Assembly (NCBI GenBank): GCA_004335835.1 | Contig: RWJK01001051.1 | Location: forward strand, 14,686-78,685 | Length of the DNA stretch: 64,000 nt | Direction of reading: 5' to 3' | Source: Scenedesmus sp. ARA3 | Lineage: Eukaryota > Chlorophyta > Chlorophyceae > Sphaeropleales > Scenedesmaceae | The notes under the pieces: model-generated | Database searches by the model: none | What the model was told of the DNA's origin: nothing | What the model saw: only the letters and a program-made list of their open reading frames with translations | Shown: positions 13,291 through 25,562 of the stretch, in pieces | How the letters are laid out: every line of letters starts with the position of its first letter | Numbering within the stretch: the stretch's first letter is position 1 | Position numbers and translations under genes: made by a program

Positions 13291-13644
13291 ACGCCACAGG
13301 CAGCGGCCATCATCAGCTGCAGTGCTGCCTGCCGCAGGAGCAGCTGCAGCGCACAAGACAGCGAAGCAGGCTGCAGCTGCCACAAGCAGCAGCCATGATG
13401 TCACTGCAGCGGCTGCTGTTACTGGCGCTGGTGCAATGCTGCGGCTGGCAACGGCACACCCAAGCAGAGCCGCAAGAAGTGCATTGTGTGCATGGAGCGG
13501 CTGCGCAACGTGCTGCTGCTGCCCTGCAAGCACCTGGTGCTGTGCAGTGGTTGTGCTGAGCAGTTGGAGGGCAGGGGAGCACTGGACAGCTGCCCCTACT
13601 GCAGGCAGACCTGCAGCCAGCGCGTGCACGCGCACGGCACCTAG

Positions 13645-14286
13645 TACCTCAAACCGTATGTGACGCTATTGAGTATGTTGGTGGCTGGCACAGGCAAACA
13701 CCAATTTCAAAACTCTGACTCATTACAGCCTAGCTCCAACCGCACCACCCTAGTGACAAGTGTCAACACGCCTGCCAGTCCAATGTTGAAACCGTCGGGC
13801 GTCCCAAGTTTGACCGCCTGTGCTTGCACAACTTGAAAAGGACTCAGCTTGAAAAAAGGGGCTTGCGTTGACCTAAAATGTTTTGTCGTGAATGGGTGGC
13901 GTGCCTGCATTTCCCCTGCAACCCCGGGCACGATTAGCTGGCCAAAGTATGCTTGGGGCAGGGGCAAAGGATGCTACAACCGGTGCACGGCGCCGTAACT
14001 GCGTGAACGGGGAACTTATCCAGCAGCAAGACTGATTCTTAGTTAAGCAAACGCGTTTGGTTGTCGTGGGACACACGGAACCCGAGCAACCTGACAGCAG
14101 GAAAGCCCTTTCTGACAGCAGGAAAGCACACCAGCAGCTAAGACTAGCCAAAACAGGCAATTTGTCTTGCGTTATGGGCATTTCGAACTTATTCAACTAT
14201 ATATTTACGCAACATAATATTGATATCCTCATAACCGACACCCGAGCTCATCACCTGGAGCTGTGGGTGCATGCCCGCACCGCAGC
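13645..14286. other. Intergenic region ANR2-ANR3
   Basis: No gene is supported. It is less repeat-rich than the rest of the window and should hold the ANR3 promoter. Confidence 0.5.
14198..14205 (+). promoter_or_regulatory. Possible TATA box of ANR3
   Basis: TATATATT lies about 88 nt before the ANR3 start codon in an AT-rich patch, which is a plausible core-promoter position. Confidence 0.35.
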
Positions 14287-14895
14287 ATGAGCCGCGCCAG
14301 CAAGACAATTCCAAAGGACCGGCAAATTATGGCAGCAGACGCAACCAGCATGCTGCAGTATGTAGCATCGATCGGAATGTCCTCCGGTGAGCGACAGCAA
14401 CAGCAGCAGTAGCAGCAGCAGCAGCAGCATGGCCAGGAGTTGCCTTTGTGTCAGGTGTCAGCGCATTGCTGCCATTTAAACAGCTGTTTACTGCAATTCT
14501 GTTATAAATTTGGCATGCAGCACGTCACATTTGGCAGATGGCATGCACGCGTGTGTGTAACCTGCTGCTGCACCACGTCACAACACCTCAGTCTGACTGC
14601 TGCTGCTGCTGCTGCTGCTGCACCTCTTGCTCTCCAGGTAGCCGCGAGGTCACCATATCGGAAGAGACCCACCCAGGCTTGTTTGTGCAGCTGATGGGCA
14701 GCGTGCATGCAGCAGTGCAGCAGCAGCAGCAGGGGCAGCGGCAGCAAGAGCCGCGGGAGCTCACCACAGAACAGCTGGAGCAGCTGCAGCTGCTCACACC
14801 GCTCTTCATACCGCTGCTGGGGGCCGCGAAAGCTCCTGGCCATCTGCTGCGAAAGGTGACAGCCTTCTTGAGAGATGCTGCAGAGCAAGCCCTTG

Positions 14896-14941
<46 letters not shown>

Positions 14942-16976
14942 CAATAAAGTTTCAGCAAACCAGCAGCAGCAGGTGGCAGAGGAGTTGGTCAGTGCTGGCC
15001 TTGCTGTCACCGAGTTTTGGTTGAAGCTGGAGCTCATGCACGACGTGGCAAGGCAGCAGCTGAAACTGCCTGCAGCCGCCAACAAGCATTGCCAGCTGGT
15101 GATTGCCACCTTCACGACAGCAGCGCAGCAAGTGGTCAAAGACAAGCACACGCAGCTGCTGCAGCAGGCCCCGCAGCAGCAGCAGCAGCAGCTGAAACAG
15201 GCCGCTCCTGCAGAGCCAGGGGTGTTTGTAGTGGACGATGATTGCCAGCTGCCTGCTGCATTTGTGCATAGGCTGCGGGATGCAGCCAGCTTTGCAGGAA
15301 GGATGGTGCTGCTGCACTGCGTCACCATAGCTACACACCCACCCCAGCTAGACAGGCCTGTGACTGATGTATCTACAGAGTACCTGGAAAAGCAGGCTAG
15401 CGTGTTTCAGCAGGCGCTGCAGGATAACTATGCGCTGCTGTCAGGAGCTGATGTTCAGCTCAGCAGCAGCAGCAGCAGCAGCAGCGTGACAGCAGCAGCA
15501 ACAGCAACAGGCGCTAGCAAGGATAGCAGCTGGGGAGGGTCAGGGGCTTTGGCAGGCTTAAAAGGGTTCTTCAAGAGCCCTAAACCCAAGAGCAGCAGCA
15601 GCAGCAGTAGTGAAGGCAGTAAAGCAGGCTGCGCAGCTGCCGCCGGCAGCGGCAGCAAGAGCAGCAGCAACCGCGCGAGCAGCAGCAGCAGTAGGGCAGC
15701 GGCAACAGCAGAGCTTTCTGCAGAGCCTTTTCTAGAACTTCTAGAACTTTTACGCAGAGCTCCTGATGATTCCAGCATCCTGCTGGGTCCAGCGGCGCAG
15801 GCTGCTGTTGCTGCTGCTGCTGCCACCGCTGCTGCTGCTGCTGCTCCTGTGGAAGCAGCGGCGTCGCTGCCAGAGGATTGTGTGCTAGCCCAACTCTCCA
15901 CAGCAAACGTGCTGCGTCAGATGTATGCAAAATACTTCACAGGATGTCTGATGGAGGACCCAGATGACTCGCAGGTGAGAGGCACATGGTTCAGCAGGTT
16001 TGGCGGAGCTGCTTTCTGCAGCGTATCGGGCTAGATGGCTATGTTGCTATGTTTGCAGCCACCCAACAATTGCAACTGCACCACAGCAGCTTTGGACTGG
16101 GCTGCACAGTGCCGATGATGAATTTGCTGCTGCTGCTGCTGCTTGCTTGCAGGAGGCGACAGCAGAAGAGCTCGCAGCCATCCAGCAGCACCAGCTGCAC
16201 ACCACCTGCGATGATGATGGCTGGACAGTGCTGCACTACGCCGCAGCAGCGCACAAGGTCAAACTTGTGGCGCAGCTGCTGCAGCTGGGCGCTGACCCTG
16301 CTGCTGCTGGGGAGCGGCATCCCTTGCGGCCGCTGCACCTGGCCTGCTTGGGGCGCGTGAAAAGCCGGGAGCAGCTGCAGCAGCTGTGGAGCGCTTGCAC
16401 ATCGTTCGACAAGTTCCAGGTGGGTGGCGAGACTTTGCATGGCAGGCGAGGCTGTGTTGGCTGGCTTCTACTTGCCACTGTGACCTGCATGCCAGTAGCA
16501 TCGTGTTATGTTTGAATGAGCTTTGACAGCACGGTGTAACGCAGGGTGTGCTGCTGCTCTCCTGCAGGCGCATGTCATCAGCACCACAAATTTACTGTTT
16601 AAATGATGTCAAAACACGCGTTATAACGACATGTAACACAGGGTGGTCATGCTGCTGTCCTGCAGCAGCATGCCATGACGGCCGGCCCCCTATGCAGCGT
16701 CCTCTTGCAGCTTTGTCACCATATGCGTACAACTGTCACGGCGGTGCGACATATTGAAATCCTGATTTGCTGCTGTCGTCCAGGAATATGCCATCCAATC
16801 AGGCCCGCCCTGCAGCGCCCTGGTGCAGCTGCTGCTAGAAAAGGGTGCACAGCCAGGCTGCCGCATCAAGGACAGCTGCTTGGATCTGACTCCGCTGCAC
16901 CTGCTGGCCTGCTGGGTGTGGTGGGCATCATCAGCATCACAAGAGCCGAAGCAGGATGACCTAGGATTAGCAGCAG

Positions 16977-17012
<36 letters not shown>

Positions 17013-20000
17013 AGGGCAGCAGCAGCAAGCAGGACAGCAGCCAAGCTGACGAAGCACCAGCTACTGCAGCAGCTAGGCATGAGGAGGCCGAGCAGATTCA
17101 AGCTGTGAGGATGCTGCTCAAAGCAGCTCGCGACGGCGCAGGTTCTGCTGCTGCTGCTGCTGCTGCTAAGGACGCAGCGCGGCAGCTGCTGAACGCAGCG
17201 GACTCGTTGCATGGAGAGACGCCGCTGACGCTTGCTGCTTACTCGGGGGCGTCTCTGGTTGCACAGGAGCTGCTGGCAGCAGGCGCAGATGTGAACTTGC
17301 CGCGGTTCAAGGATGCTGTGCGGCCGTTGGATATTGCGCTGGCTGAGAGTCATGCACACATGGGCATGCTGCTGCTGGAGCACGGGGCTGAGGTGAGTGC
17401 GGATGCATGAACAAGTTGTTGACAGAGAGTTTGCACGAGTTTGCATTGTACACTCATGAACTGTGTGCGTGGGTGTGGGCTGCAAGATCTGGGTGTGTGT
17501 GGATCAGAGCAGGTAGCATGCTGCTACTTGAGCACGGGGCTGAGGTGAGTGTGGATGCACCAGTTGTTGACAAAGACTTTGCATGGGAATGCATTTGACA
17601 TGTACGCATGAGTTGTATATGAGTTTTGTACATGAGTTGTGTGGGTGGGTGGGGGCTGCTAGAACTGGATAAGTTGTGATGTGTGGGTTGGCGGTTTGCG
17701 CCCCCCTCTGCACTCTCCTGCCACAGCAGCTGCCACCTCGCTTGGCTCGGCGCTGGCTCGGCGCTGGAGCGCTGAGGACCCTCAAATACTTATCACAGCA
17801 CTGGTGGGTGTGGGCTGCTAGTACTGGGTGGGTGTGTCTGGATCACAGCAGGTGGCATGCTGCTGCTGGAGCACGGGGCTGAGGGGAGCTAGGGGCAGCA
17901 GGTCATTGGCAACTGTTTTTAGCTACGCGCTTGTGAGGTTGCAGTGGTCATATGGTTAGGACGCTGGTGGGGATGTTTGGCCATGCTGTGCTGTGTGTGT
18001 TGGTGTGTGCGGCAGGGCAATGCCAGTGGCTGATGTTCGAGTGTGGTGTGCACAAGTGCTGTGCCTGGAGCCGCATCTGTTGCAGGTCCTTCCCAGCCGC
18101 AGCTGCAAACTCACATAGAAAGGAGTACAGTTGGAACTGCTCTTTTGGCAGGAGTATTGGTGAAACAGAGTACTTATGGTTTGTAGCGTTTCAACCTGTA
18201 TATGTTTCCTGAAAGGAGTGCGTCATTTGTGACCAAGGGTAAGTATTGTTGGCAGTGTGAGGAGGAGCCGCTGCTCTGGCCTGCTGCCAACAACCTGGCT
18301 CTGCTGCTGCGCCGTTGCCTCACCGACGCCCGTGCAGGTTCTTCCCAGCAACAGCTACTTCACAGCATACGGCAACGCAGATGAGAAGCCACCGCCCACT
18401 GCCCACTACCCACTTCCCGCTGCCCACGGCTGCCAACAACCTGTGTCCCTGCTGCCCGGTTGGTCCCTTGCAGGTCCTGCCCAGCGACAGCTACTTCGCA
18501 GCATACGGCAACACAGACGAGGCGCCACAAGCCAAGCTGCTGCCTAGGATGCTGCTACTGAACGCAGTGCAGATGAACGAACCTGACATCGCGCCGCGCC
18601 TGGTGCAGGCGCTGCTGGCGCAGAAAGCACCGCTGGAGGAAGTGTGGCAGGAGTCGGGCGAGACAGCGCTGCTCATGGCGGTTGCCGACGACGATGTTGA
18701 GGTAAGCGTTTGCCACATGCCGTTGTTGTTGTGGTTCTGTGTGTGGAGGTGTGGCAGGAGTCAGGGGGGACGGCACTGCTGATGGCGGTTGCAGATGACG
18801 ATGTTGAGGTAAGCGTTTGCTGCATGCTGCTGTTGTTGTGGTTCCGTGTGTGGAGGTGTGGCAGGAGTCAAAGGAGACGGCACTGCTGATGGCAGTTGCA
18901 GACGATAATAAAGAGGCGAGTGGTGTTGCTGCATGCCGCTGTTGTTGTTATTCAGTGTGTGGAGGGGGTGCGACTTTGCATGCGGAGAGCTGAGGGGAGA
19001 CGGCACTGCTGAGGGCGGTTGCAGACGACAAATTTGAGGCGCGTTATTCTGTACGCGCTGTTGTTTTGCGGTCCTGTGTGTGGTAGGGGTTATGGCTCTG
19101 CATGCGAAGAGCTCAGCGTGCTTGTGAAGTGCACTTGGCATGCTGCTCTCCCTTTGCTGCAGTTTTTTGCCTGACCGTTGCCCATGGACCTCCTGGTGCT
19201 GCTGCAGCTGCTGTCACTTGTGCACCACACTCCTTGTCATGCTGCCATTTGTGATACACATGCGCTGCTTCATGCAAGCCTGCTGTTGCACCAAGCTGCG
19301 GCCCTGACTGGCTGGCTGCTTGCTGTGGCCTGCTGCTGCAGCTCGTACGGCTGCTGCTGGCGGCTTGCATGACCCAACAACACACTGCCACTCACTCTGT
19401 TGCATTGACTGGCTGGTTGCTTGCTGTGGCCTGCTGCTGCAGCTCGTACGGCTGCTGNNNNNNNNNNNNNNNNNNNNNNNNNNNNNNNNNNNNNNNNNNN
19501 NNNCATTGACTGGCTGGTTGCTTGCTGTGGCCTGCTGCTGCAGCTCGTACGGCTGCTGGTGGCGGCTTGCATGACCCAACAACACACTGCCACTCACTCT
19601 GTTACATTGACTGGCTGGTTGCTTGCTGTGGCCTGCTGCTGCAGCTCGTACGGCTGCTGGTGGCGGCTGGCGCAAATGTGGAGGCAGTGCGGCAGCAGCC
19701 GCCCTACATAACAGCGTTGGTGAGTAAAAAAAATGTAGTTCAGCTGTTATGTAGGAGCAAGTGTTGCATTAGCCTGCTGCAGCAGGCAGAACGGGCTGTA
19801 AGGGTTGTTTATGAGGAGTTGCATGTTTCGCTGAAAGCCCAAAGTCCAAGCGCGATGCACATCATGCACGCAAACCAATCGATTGCAGATCGGAGACAGC
19901 ACAGCTTCATGCCTGCCAATGCACCTGCTGCATCGCGCAGCAGATGTGGGCATGATTTGAATGCAAAGGCAGTGCACAGTTTTTTTGCGCATGGTAAATG

Positions 20001-21720
20001 CACAACTGCGCACCTGCAAGTAATGCTGGACCAGGAGCCCTCCGGCTCGAAGGCCTAGAGTGTGCTGTGGGCTGTCTGATGATATCTGCTCTGCTGCTGC
20101 TGCTGGACTGCTGCCTTGCTGCACTGCTGCTGCCGTGCTGCACTGTGGCAGGTTGATGCCACCACCAGAGGCAAGACAGACATCATGCAGATACTGCTGG
20201 GTGAGCGGCTGGCTGCATTGATGATCAGCTGTCCTTGGTCATTTAATCAGCTGGGCACAGCAATGTGAAGCATGCGCTGATGTAACAAGTGTTTTCCTGC
20301 AAGGAACGGCCACATCCTCAGTACTGCACATGCAGCACACCCGCAAACTGAATGACTTCAACTGGCAAAGCTATCCACTGGTGTGTCTTTCAAATAACGG
20401 ATCTCAGAACACAAACTGCCTGCTTTTGCTTCTGCGCAGATGCTGGCGCTGATTTTGCATCGTACGTAGATGAGGACACAGACTATGACCTGGTGCAGTC
20501 AGCAGCCAATGCGGGCCAGTTTGAGGCATTGGTCAAGCTGGTGGAAGCTGGCGCAAGCTGGCGGCTGGCACGCGGGCAGCAGAGGTTGATGGCAGGCTAC
20601 TGCTTTTATGTGCCTGAGATACTCAGCCTCAGCAAGCCTGGGCTGAAGGTGAGGCCGCAAAAAATGACAACAAAATAACATGTTTCAACTGCTGGTGACA
20701 GCTGGGTTGTGGAGTGTACATGCCAGCAACACAACAAGTGTGTCACAACTGTTTGCTGCATTGAATGTAAGTTCGGCTGCAGCCTTGCAGCTTTTGCAGC
20801 TGCTTGCTGAGTTTGCAGCCTTGTGTGCCACTGCATCTGCTGCCCCAGCTCAAGGCTATAGAATCACCCTGCTGAACTGCTGCTGCTGCTGCTGCTGCTA
20901 CTGCCTGTGCTTTGCTGCAGCTGAGCTTCATTGAGGGCCGCTTGAGGCTAGCAGATAAGGTAGCAAAGCAGCGCAGGGAGCGGGCGGCAGCAGCAGCAGC
21001 AGCTGTACGCAGCAAACAGTCACCAAGCAACAACAGGGCAGCCACTGGAGGTGACCAGAAGCAGCAGCAGCAGCCAGGTGCAGAAGCAATAGACATAGAT
21101 GCGCTAGCAGCAGAGATAGAGGCACTCGGTGGCAGCAGCAGCAGCAGCACTGTGGCAGCAGCAAGCAGTGGTGGAAAGAAGAGCAGCAAGCAGGAGAAGC
21201 TGAAGAAGCAGCGAGCTAAGGAGCAGCAGAAGCAGCTACACAGTGCACTGCCGCGCAATGAAGCACTTGACGCGGCTGAGGAGGATGAAGCACAAGCAGA
21301 CAGCACGGCAGCAGCAGCAGCAGGACAGGCAGCAGCAGTTGCACCTGGCACTGCCGTAGCAGCAACTGCTGGCCATGTATCAAGCGCGGCTGCCGGCGAC
21401 AGCACAGCTAAGCAGCAGGGCAAGCAGGGCACAGCGAAGCAGCAGCAGCAGCAGCAGGCTCAGCAGCCATCGCCGCATAAGGCAGCGGAGCAGCAACCGA
21501 AGCAACCCAGTAGACGGCAGCAGCAGCAGCAGCAGCAGCAGCAATCTACTGCTAGCGCACCTGCTGGTGTGGAGCAGACAGCAGAACAGATCCTGGCGCA
21601 TGCATCTGAGATGCTGCAGCAGGAAGCGCATGACCAGCTGCAGATGCAGCAGCAGCAGCAGCAGAAGAAGAAGAAAAAGAAGGAGGCACAGCAGAAGCAG
21701 CAGGTCGCCGCCACGTCGCC

Positions 21721-21761
<41 letters not shown>

Positions 21762-22368
21762 TTCCTGCAGGAGCTGTGGTTGGCGGCACTGCTGCTGCTG
21801 CTGCTGCTTCAGCAGCGCAGAAGCAGCCTGTAGCAGCTGTGATGCAGGCCCTGCCAGCGACAGCAATCTGGCAAGGTGCTGCTGCTGCTGCTGCACTTCC
21901 TGCTGCTTCTGCTGCACTTCCTGCCGTTGCTGCTATGCCAAGCTCAGCGCCACCGTCTGGCCTGCAGGGCTGGCGGGGCAGCTTGAACCCTATCTTCAGT
22001 TACAACAGGCCCGGCAGCAGCGGCAGCAGTGTATGTGCTTCATCATCAGCAGGTACAGCTGTGGCGTCACCTACTGCACAAACACCACCTGCAGCACCGC
22101 CGCTGGTTGGGTTGCAGTTGCCGCCACCTCTGGCTGCAATACAGCAGCAGGCAGCTGTGCCAGCTGTGCAGGGAGGTTACATGCCACAGCAGCAGCAGCC
22201 GGCACCGCCGCCGCCGCTGCAGCAGCAGCGGCAACAGCAGAGGCAGCAGCAGCTGCGACAGCAGCGGCACTTTGAGGCAGTGCCGATGCCAGCATTGCCA
22301 TCTGCCATGATGAAAGCGCTGCAGCTGGCACCACAGGGCAGCAGCAGCAGCAAGCATTCCTCGCATCC

Positions 22369-22400
<32 letters not shown>

Positions 22401-22753
22401 GCCACAGGCAGCGGCCATCATCAGCACCAGCAGCGGCAGCTACTTTCTCAGCTGCAGCACACAAGACAGCGAAGCAGGCTGCAGCTGCCAACAGCAGCAG
22501 CCATGTTGATGCTGCAGCGGCTGCTGTTACTGGCGCTGGTGCAAGTGCTGCTGCCGGCAATGGTAGCGCCAAGCAGAGCCGCAAGAAGTGCATTGTGTGC
22601 ATGGAGCGGCTGCGCAACGTGCTGCTGCTGCCGTGCAAGCACCTGGTGCTGTGCAGTGGGTGTGCTGAGCAGTTGGAGGGCAGGGGAGCACTGGACAGCT
22701 GCCCCTACTGCAGGCAGACCTGCAGCCAGCGCGTGCGCGTGCACGGCAACTAG
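14287..22753 (+). CDS. ANR3: ankyrin-repeat RING-finger protein, putative E3 ubiquitin ligase (1568 aa model)
   Basis: This is the best full-length copy. Exons: 14287-14386, 14638-15974, 16153-16419, 16784-17392, 18474-18701, 19645-19719, 20152-20200, 20440-20648, 20921-22753. All junctions are GT-AG and in phase, and no stop interrupts the 1568-residue reading frame. Residues 1-479 are a helical, Gln/Ser-rich N-terminal region (LQLLTPLFIPLLG motif) ending in KYFTGCLMEDPDDSQ. Residues about 480-958 hold roughly eight ankyrin repeats (GWTVLHYAAAAHKVKLV, TPLHLLACW, ETPLTLAAYSG, ETALLMAVADDDVELV, DAGADF). Then come LSFIEGRLRLADK, DIDALAAEIEALGG, poly-Gln tracts, a WRGSLNPIF motif and the RING at about 1515-1555 with all eight ligands (C3HC4). 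The start ATG opens the first exon and matches ANR4. Duplicated exon fragments lie in introns 4, 5 and 6. Cytosolic or nuclear location is likely because no signal or membrane segment is seen. Confidence 0.85.
17508..17883 (+). repeat. Tandem copies of the end of ANR3 exon 4
   Basis: The exon end LLLEHGAE/gtgag (17392) recurs at about 17516-17544 with an intact donor and at about 17853-17883 with the donor altered to gaggggagc. The intervening intron sequence is copied too (units start gtgagtgcggatgca and gtgagtgtggatgca). Confidence 0.75.
18085..18380 (+). repeat. Two upstream copies of the start of ANR3 exon 5
   Basis: Acceptor plus exon start occurs at 18085 (gtccttcccagccgc) and 18338 (encoding VLPSNSYFTAYGNADE) before the true start at 18474 (VLPSDSYFAAYGNTDE). 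The 18338 copy keeps a good CAG acceptor. Confidence 0.7.
18745..19035 (+). repeat. Degenerate downstream copies of the 3' half of ANR3 exon 5
   Basis: Copies encode EVWQESGGTALLMAVADDDVE (ending 18808 at gtaagc) and EVWQESKETALLMAVADDN (about 18852-18915), with a third remnant near 18990-19035. The first copy keeps the gag/gtaagc donor. Confidence 0.7.
19342..19670 (+). repeat. Four 101-bp tandem repeats spanning the ANR3 exon 6 acceptor
   Basis: The motif ctcgtacggctgctg, directly preceded by tgctgctgcag, starts at 19342, 19443, 19544 and 19645: exactly 101 bp each time. Each unit holds a 3' splice site and the first bases of exon 6 (encoding LVRLLVAA). Only the last copy continues into a full exon with a donor. 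The second unit contains a run of 46 Ns. Confidence 0.9.
19458..19503. other. Gap of 46 Ns
   Basis: The Ns lie inside the second 101-bp repeat. The 101-bp period is kept across the gap, so its length appears right and the missing bases are probably another copy of the same repeat. Confidence 0.95.
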
Positions 22754-23428
22754 TTGCCACGGTTCTTCAGATCTTCGTAACAGGGGTTGCCACACCGCAA
22801 ACAAGATGATTAGCCGGATGCCGTACCATAACCTGACCTGCATGCACGTTATAACCCTTGAGTAACATAAGTTGGGGCTGGGCTTGCAACAGATGGCCGA
22901 CGGTTAAACCCTTGAATACAGATGGCCAGCCAACCTGACTTGGGAAGCTGACTGTAACGGAAGGATCTATGTTCTGGCATTCAAGTGCTGCGGTGTCATT
23001 GCAGTGCACGAGCAGCAGTGAAAGCTTCGCAGCTCTAGACACTGACCTCTAAACAGCTGGCAGTTGGCACCCAGAGCATCGGGTAACGTCGGTTGACATG
23101 ATGTGAGCACCATGAACCTGCATCATATACTCGTACGACAGAAACTGCTCTATAAAGCTGTAAATGCCAAACGTGTTTTGGGACACGAGAGCCTGACCCT
23201 CCACTGAACACAACCAGGAAACAAACGAGAAACAAGCAAACCCCTGAGCCTCAGTGCGGCAGCTTCGGCCTGACAAGGCATCCAGAGCACCCGCAGAGTC
23301 TCGAAGCACTCAATTTCATCACCTTTTACAGCTCAACTTTTATCGTTAGAGTTCGTGTACATGACCCCCTGCTGATAGACACCTGGGCTGGCTCGTCAAA
23401 GCTTTGACTGCCGTGCACGCCCCGCACC
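22754..23428. other. Intergenic region ANR3-ANR4
   Basis: No gene is supported. A TGTAA at 22953-22957 is a possible late poly(A) signal for ANR3. From about 23175 the sequence resembles the ANR2 upstream block. Confidence 0.45.
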
Positions 23429-24060
23429 ATGAGCTGCACCGGCAAGCAGCTAGGGCCGTTCCAAACCGGTGGTATACGTCTAACCAGCATACAGCAGTAT
23501 GGCTGGTCTGGAGGAACGTCCACGGGTGGGTGACAGCAGCAGCAGTAGCAGCACCACCAGCAGCAGCATAGAAGCTGGCAAACAAACCATGATTGATGAC
23601 CTTGATGCCAAGCAGCAGCTGCACAGCAAGCCTATCTGTTGTTTGTATGTCTTTGCTGCGTGCAGCAGCAGCAGCAGGAGGTGCTGCGGTGCGGCAGGTT
23701 TATGACCCGCAGCAGTTCAGGCAGCAGCAGCAGCAACAGCAGCAGCAACAGCAGCAGCAGCAGCAGGTGCCACCACCTGCACAGCCGGGTCAGCAGCCGG
23801 CACACAACCAGCAGGGATCAGCAGGGGCCGCAGGTGACGCTGCTGCTGCTGAAGCAGTAGGTGTTGCGGGCAGCAGCAAACAGCGGACGCGCCAGAAGTG
23901 CATTGTGTGCATGGAGCGGTTGCGTGAGGTGCTGCTGCTGCCCTGCAAGCACCTGGTGCTGTGCAGTGGGTGTGCTGAGCAGTTGGAAAGCAGGGGAGCA
24001 CTGGACAGCTGCCCCTACTGCAGGCAGACCTGCAGTAAGCGTGTGCGCGTGCACCAGTAG
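23429..24060 (+). CDS. ANR4: short RING-only family member (163 aa model), no ankyrin repeats
   Basis: Two exons: 23429-23525 and 23666-24060. The ATG and first exon are homologous to ANR3 exon 1 (same CCCCGCACC-ATG context, and a phase-1 end GGTSTG/gtgggt). The chosen acceptor (23665) follows ctttgctgcgtgcag and restores frame; three further in-frame AGs follow it. Residues about 35-110 are Gln/Pro/Ala-rich. The RING is at about 111-151: CIVC, CKH, LVLC, SGC, CPYC, ending VRVHQ. All ankyrin exons and the FIEGRL segment are missing. It has no frameshift, so it may be a functional RING without a substrate platform, possibly a competitor or partner of its full-length paralogues. A processed or deletion-derived relic is the alternative. 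Confidence 0.65.
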
Positions 24061-25521
24061 TACGATGTAGTGCTACGGTACTCTGCACCAGCTGCAGGCA
24101 CTTCCGCAGCCGCACCTGCTGCCTGTGGCGCTGCAACAGACTCAGAAGCAGGGACAGCTGAACATGCGACGGCATGCATCACAGAAGGGGCGCCTTCTAC
24201 TTGCAGGAAATTGTAGTGGCAGCAAACCACAGCTCCGCAAGGTGCATTGTAAAAGGTGCATTTTTTCTTTGCCCAATGAGCCTGTCATTGGCTCCCCAAC
24301 GGGCGAGGTTACTCTTGTAACTTTCACCGGCTAGTACCACTTCCGCTGGCGCCAGCCTGAAAGTCCTAGTAAAGAGCTACTCTGGCCTGGCCAGAAGGCG
24401 AACCGGCCAGAATGGCAAAACGAAGTTGCCACCAAATTATGTGTGCATGGAGCGGCTGCGTCACGCAGTCTCAGTGAGGTGCTGCTGCCCTGCAAGCATT
24501 TCAAGCCGCACAGGCTGTGCAGTGGGTGTGCTGAGCAGCTGGCAGCACGAGGGGCCCTGGACAGCTGCCCCTACTGCAGGCAAACCTGCAGCATGCAGCG
24601 CGTGTACCAATAGCCATGCGCGCAACATGTTGCAGCAACAGTTGCCATCATCATGTACAGCAACAAGTTGCCATCATGTTTGATGGTGTGGCAAGTTCTG
24701 CACTTGCTTGGGAGCAAGGAAGCGCTGTAACGTCGTGATCGATGGGGCTGACTTGTGACAGGCGCAGTCAAACTAGCGGGGGTCAAACCGTGTGACCTGG
24801 GCTCAGTCAGTGACAGTTGTGGATTCAAGCCCAATGGGGTGTCAGGGCATGGATGTGCGCAGAGCCGTACATGTGGTTGAGGTACAACGGATTTTGTCTG
24901 TTGACTGGTGGTGATGCTTCGCATGCTTTGAGGACATACAAGAGGTGCCGAAAGCCATCACGCAACCGATTCGTATTGCACTGGTTGTGTCCAACGCTCG
25001 TTAACCGCAAAATGCATAGTTTGACTGATCAATAAACTTGTAAGCTGTGGCAAGGCAGCACAGGCAACGGGCAGTAGCACGACGCACTTGCAGTGCTTTC
25101 TGCTGCTGTGGAGCTCATTGCTGCCTGCAGGAGAGGCTGGCGCCTGGTGGGTACATGAATTTGTTTCAGCTGTTTTTCTGAGTACACCCGAACATACTGG
25201 TTCATGCTTCGTGTTGGCAGCACCAGGCTAATATGCCATCTGCTGCATTCCTGTGAGCAGATTTATGCTTAAGAAATGCTTGGCAAGCACCTGCCACATT
25301 CAAGCATCCTTGAGATGACACACATACATCTCATTGATTTCGAAGGCATGCCTGCACCTTAATGCACCATGCAGTTCTGAAGTTCTGTAACGTGGCTGCA
25401 GCAGCCAGCAGTGGCAGGGGCTTGCGGGCACGCAGCCACAGCAACACGGCCACCACCAGCAGAACCGCAGCGCAGCAGCAGCAGCAGCAGCACTCCTGTT
25501 GAGGCTCTCCTTTGTTGAGCT

Positions 25522-25562
<41 letters not shown>

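Larger units (their letters stand above)
5603..13644 (+). pseudogene. ANR2: full-length ankyrin-RING family copy with several frameshifts
   Basis: All nine family exons can be traced: 5603-5639, 5901-6993, 7626-7892, 8868-9458, 9793-10024, 10588-10662, 10956-11004, 11356-11570 and 11768-13644. Lesions: exon 1 reads in frame only from ATG 5603, because the family-position ATG (5541) runs into a stop. Exon 2 changes frame near 6385. Exon 5 is 232 nt instead of 228, with frame changes near 9840 and about 9988 (the GET of SGETPLL is lost). The last exon lacks one base near 13435, just before the RING, so the frame open from 11768 misses the RING and ends at 13663. The RING itself (CIVC...CPYC) is intact in the next frame and ends at 13644. 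ANR3, ANR5, ANR6 and ANR9 lack such lesions, so decay is likelier than general sequencing error, though indel errors in repeats remain possible. Confidence 0.65.
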
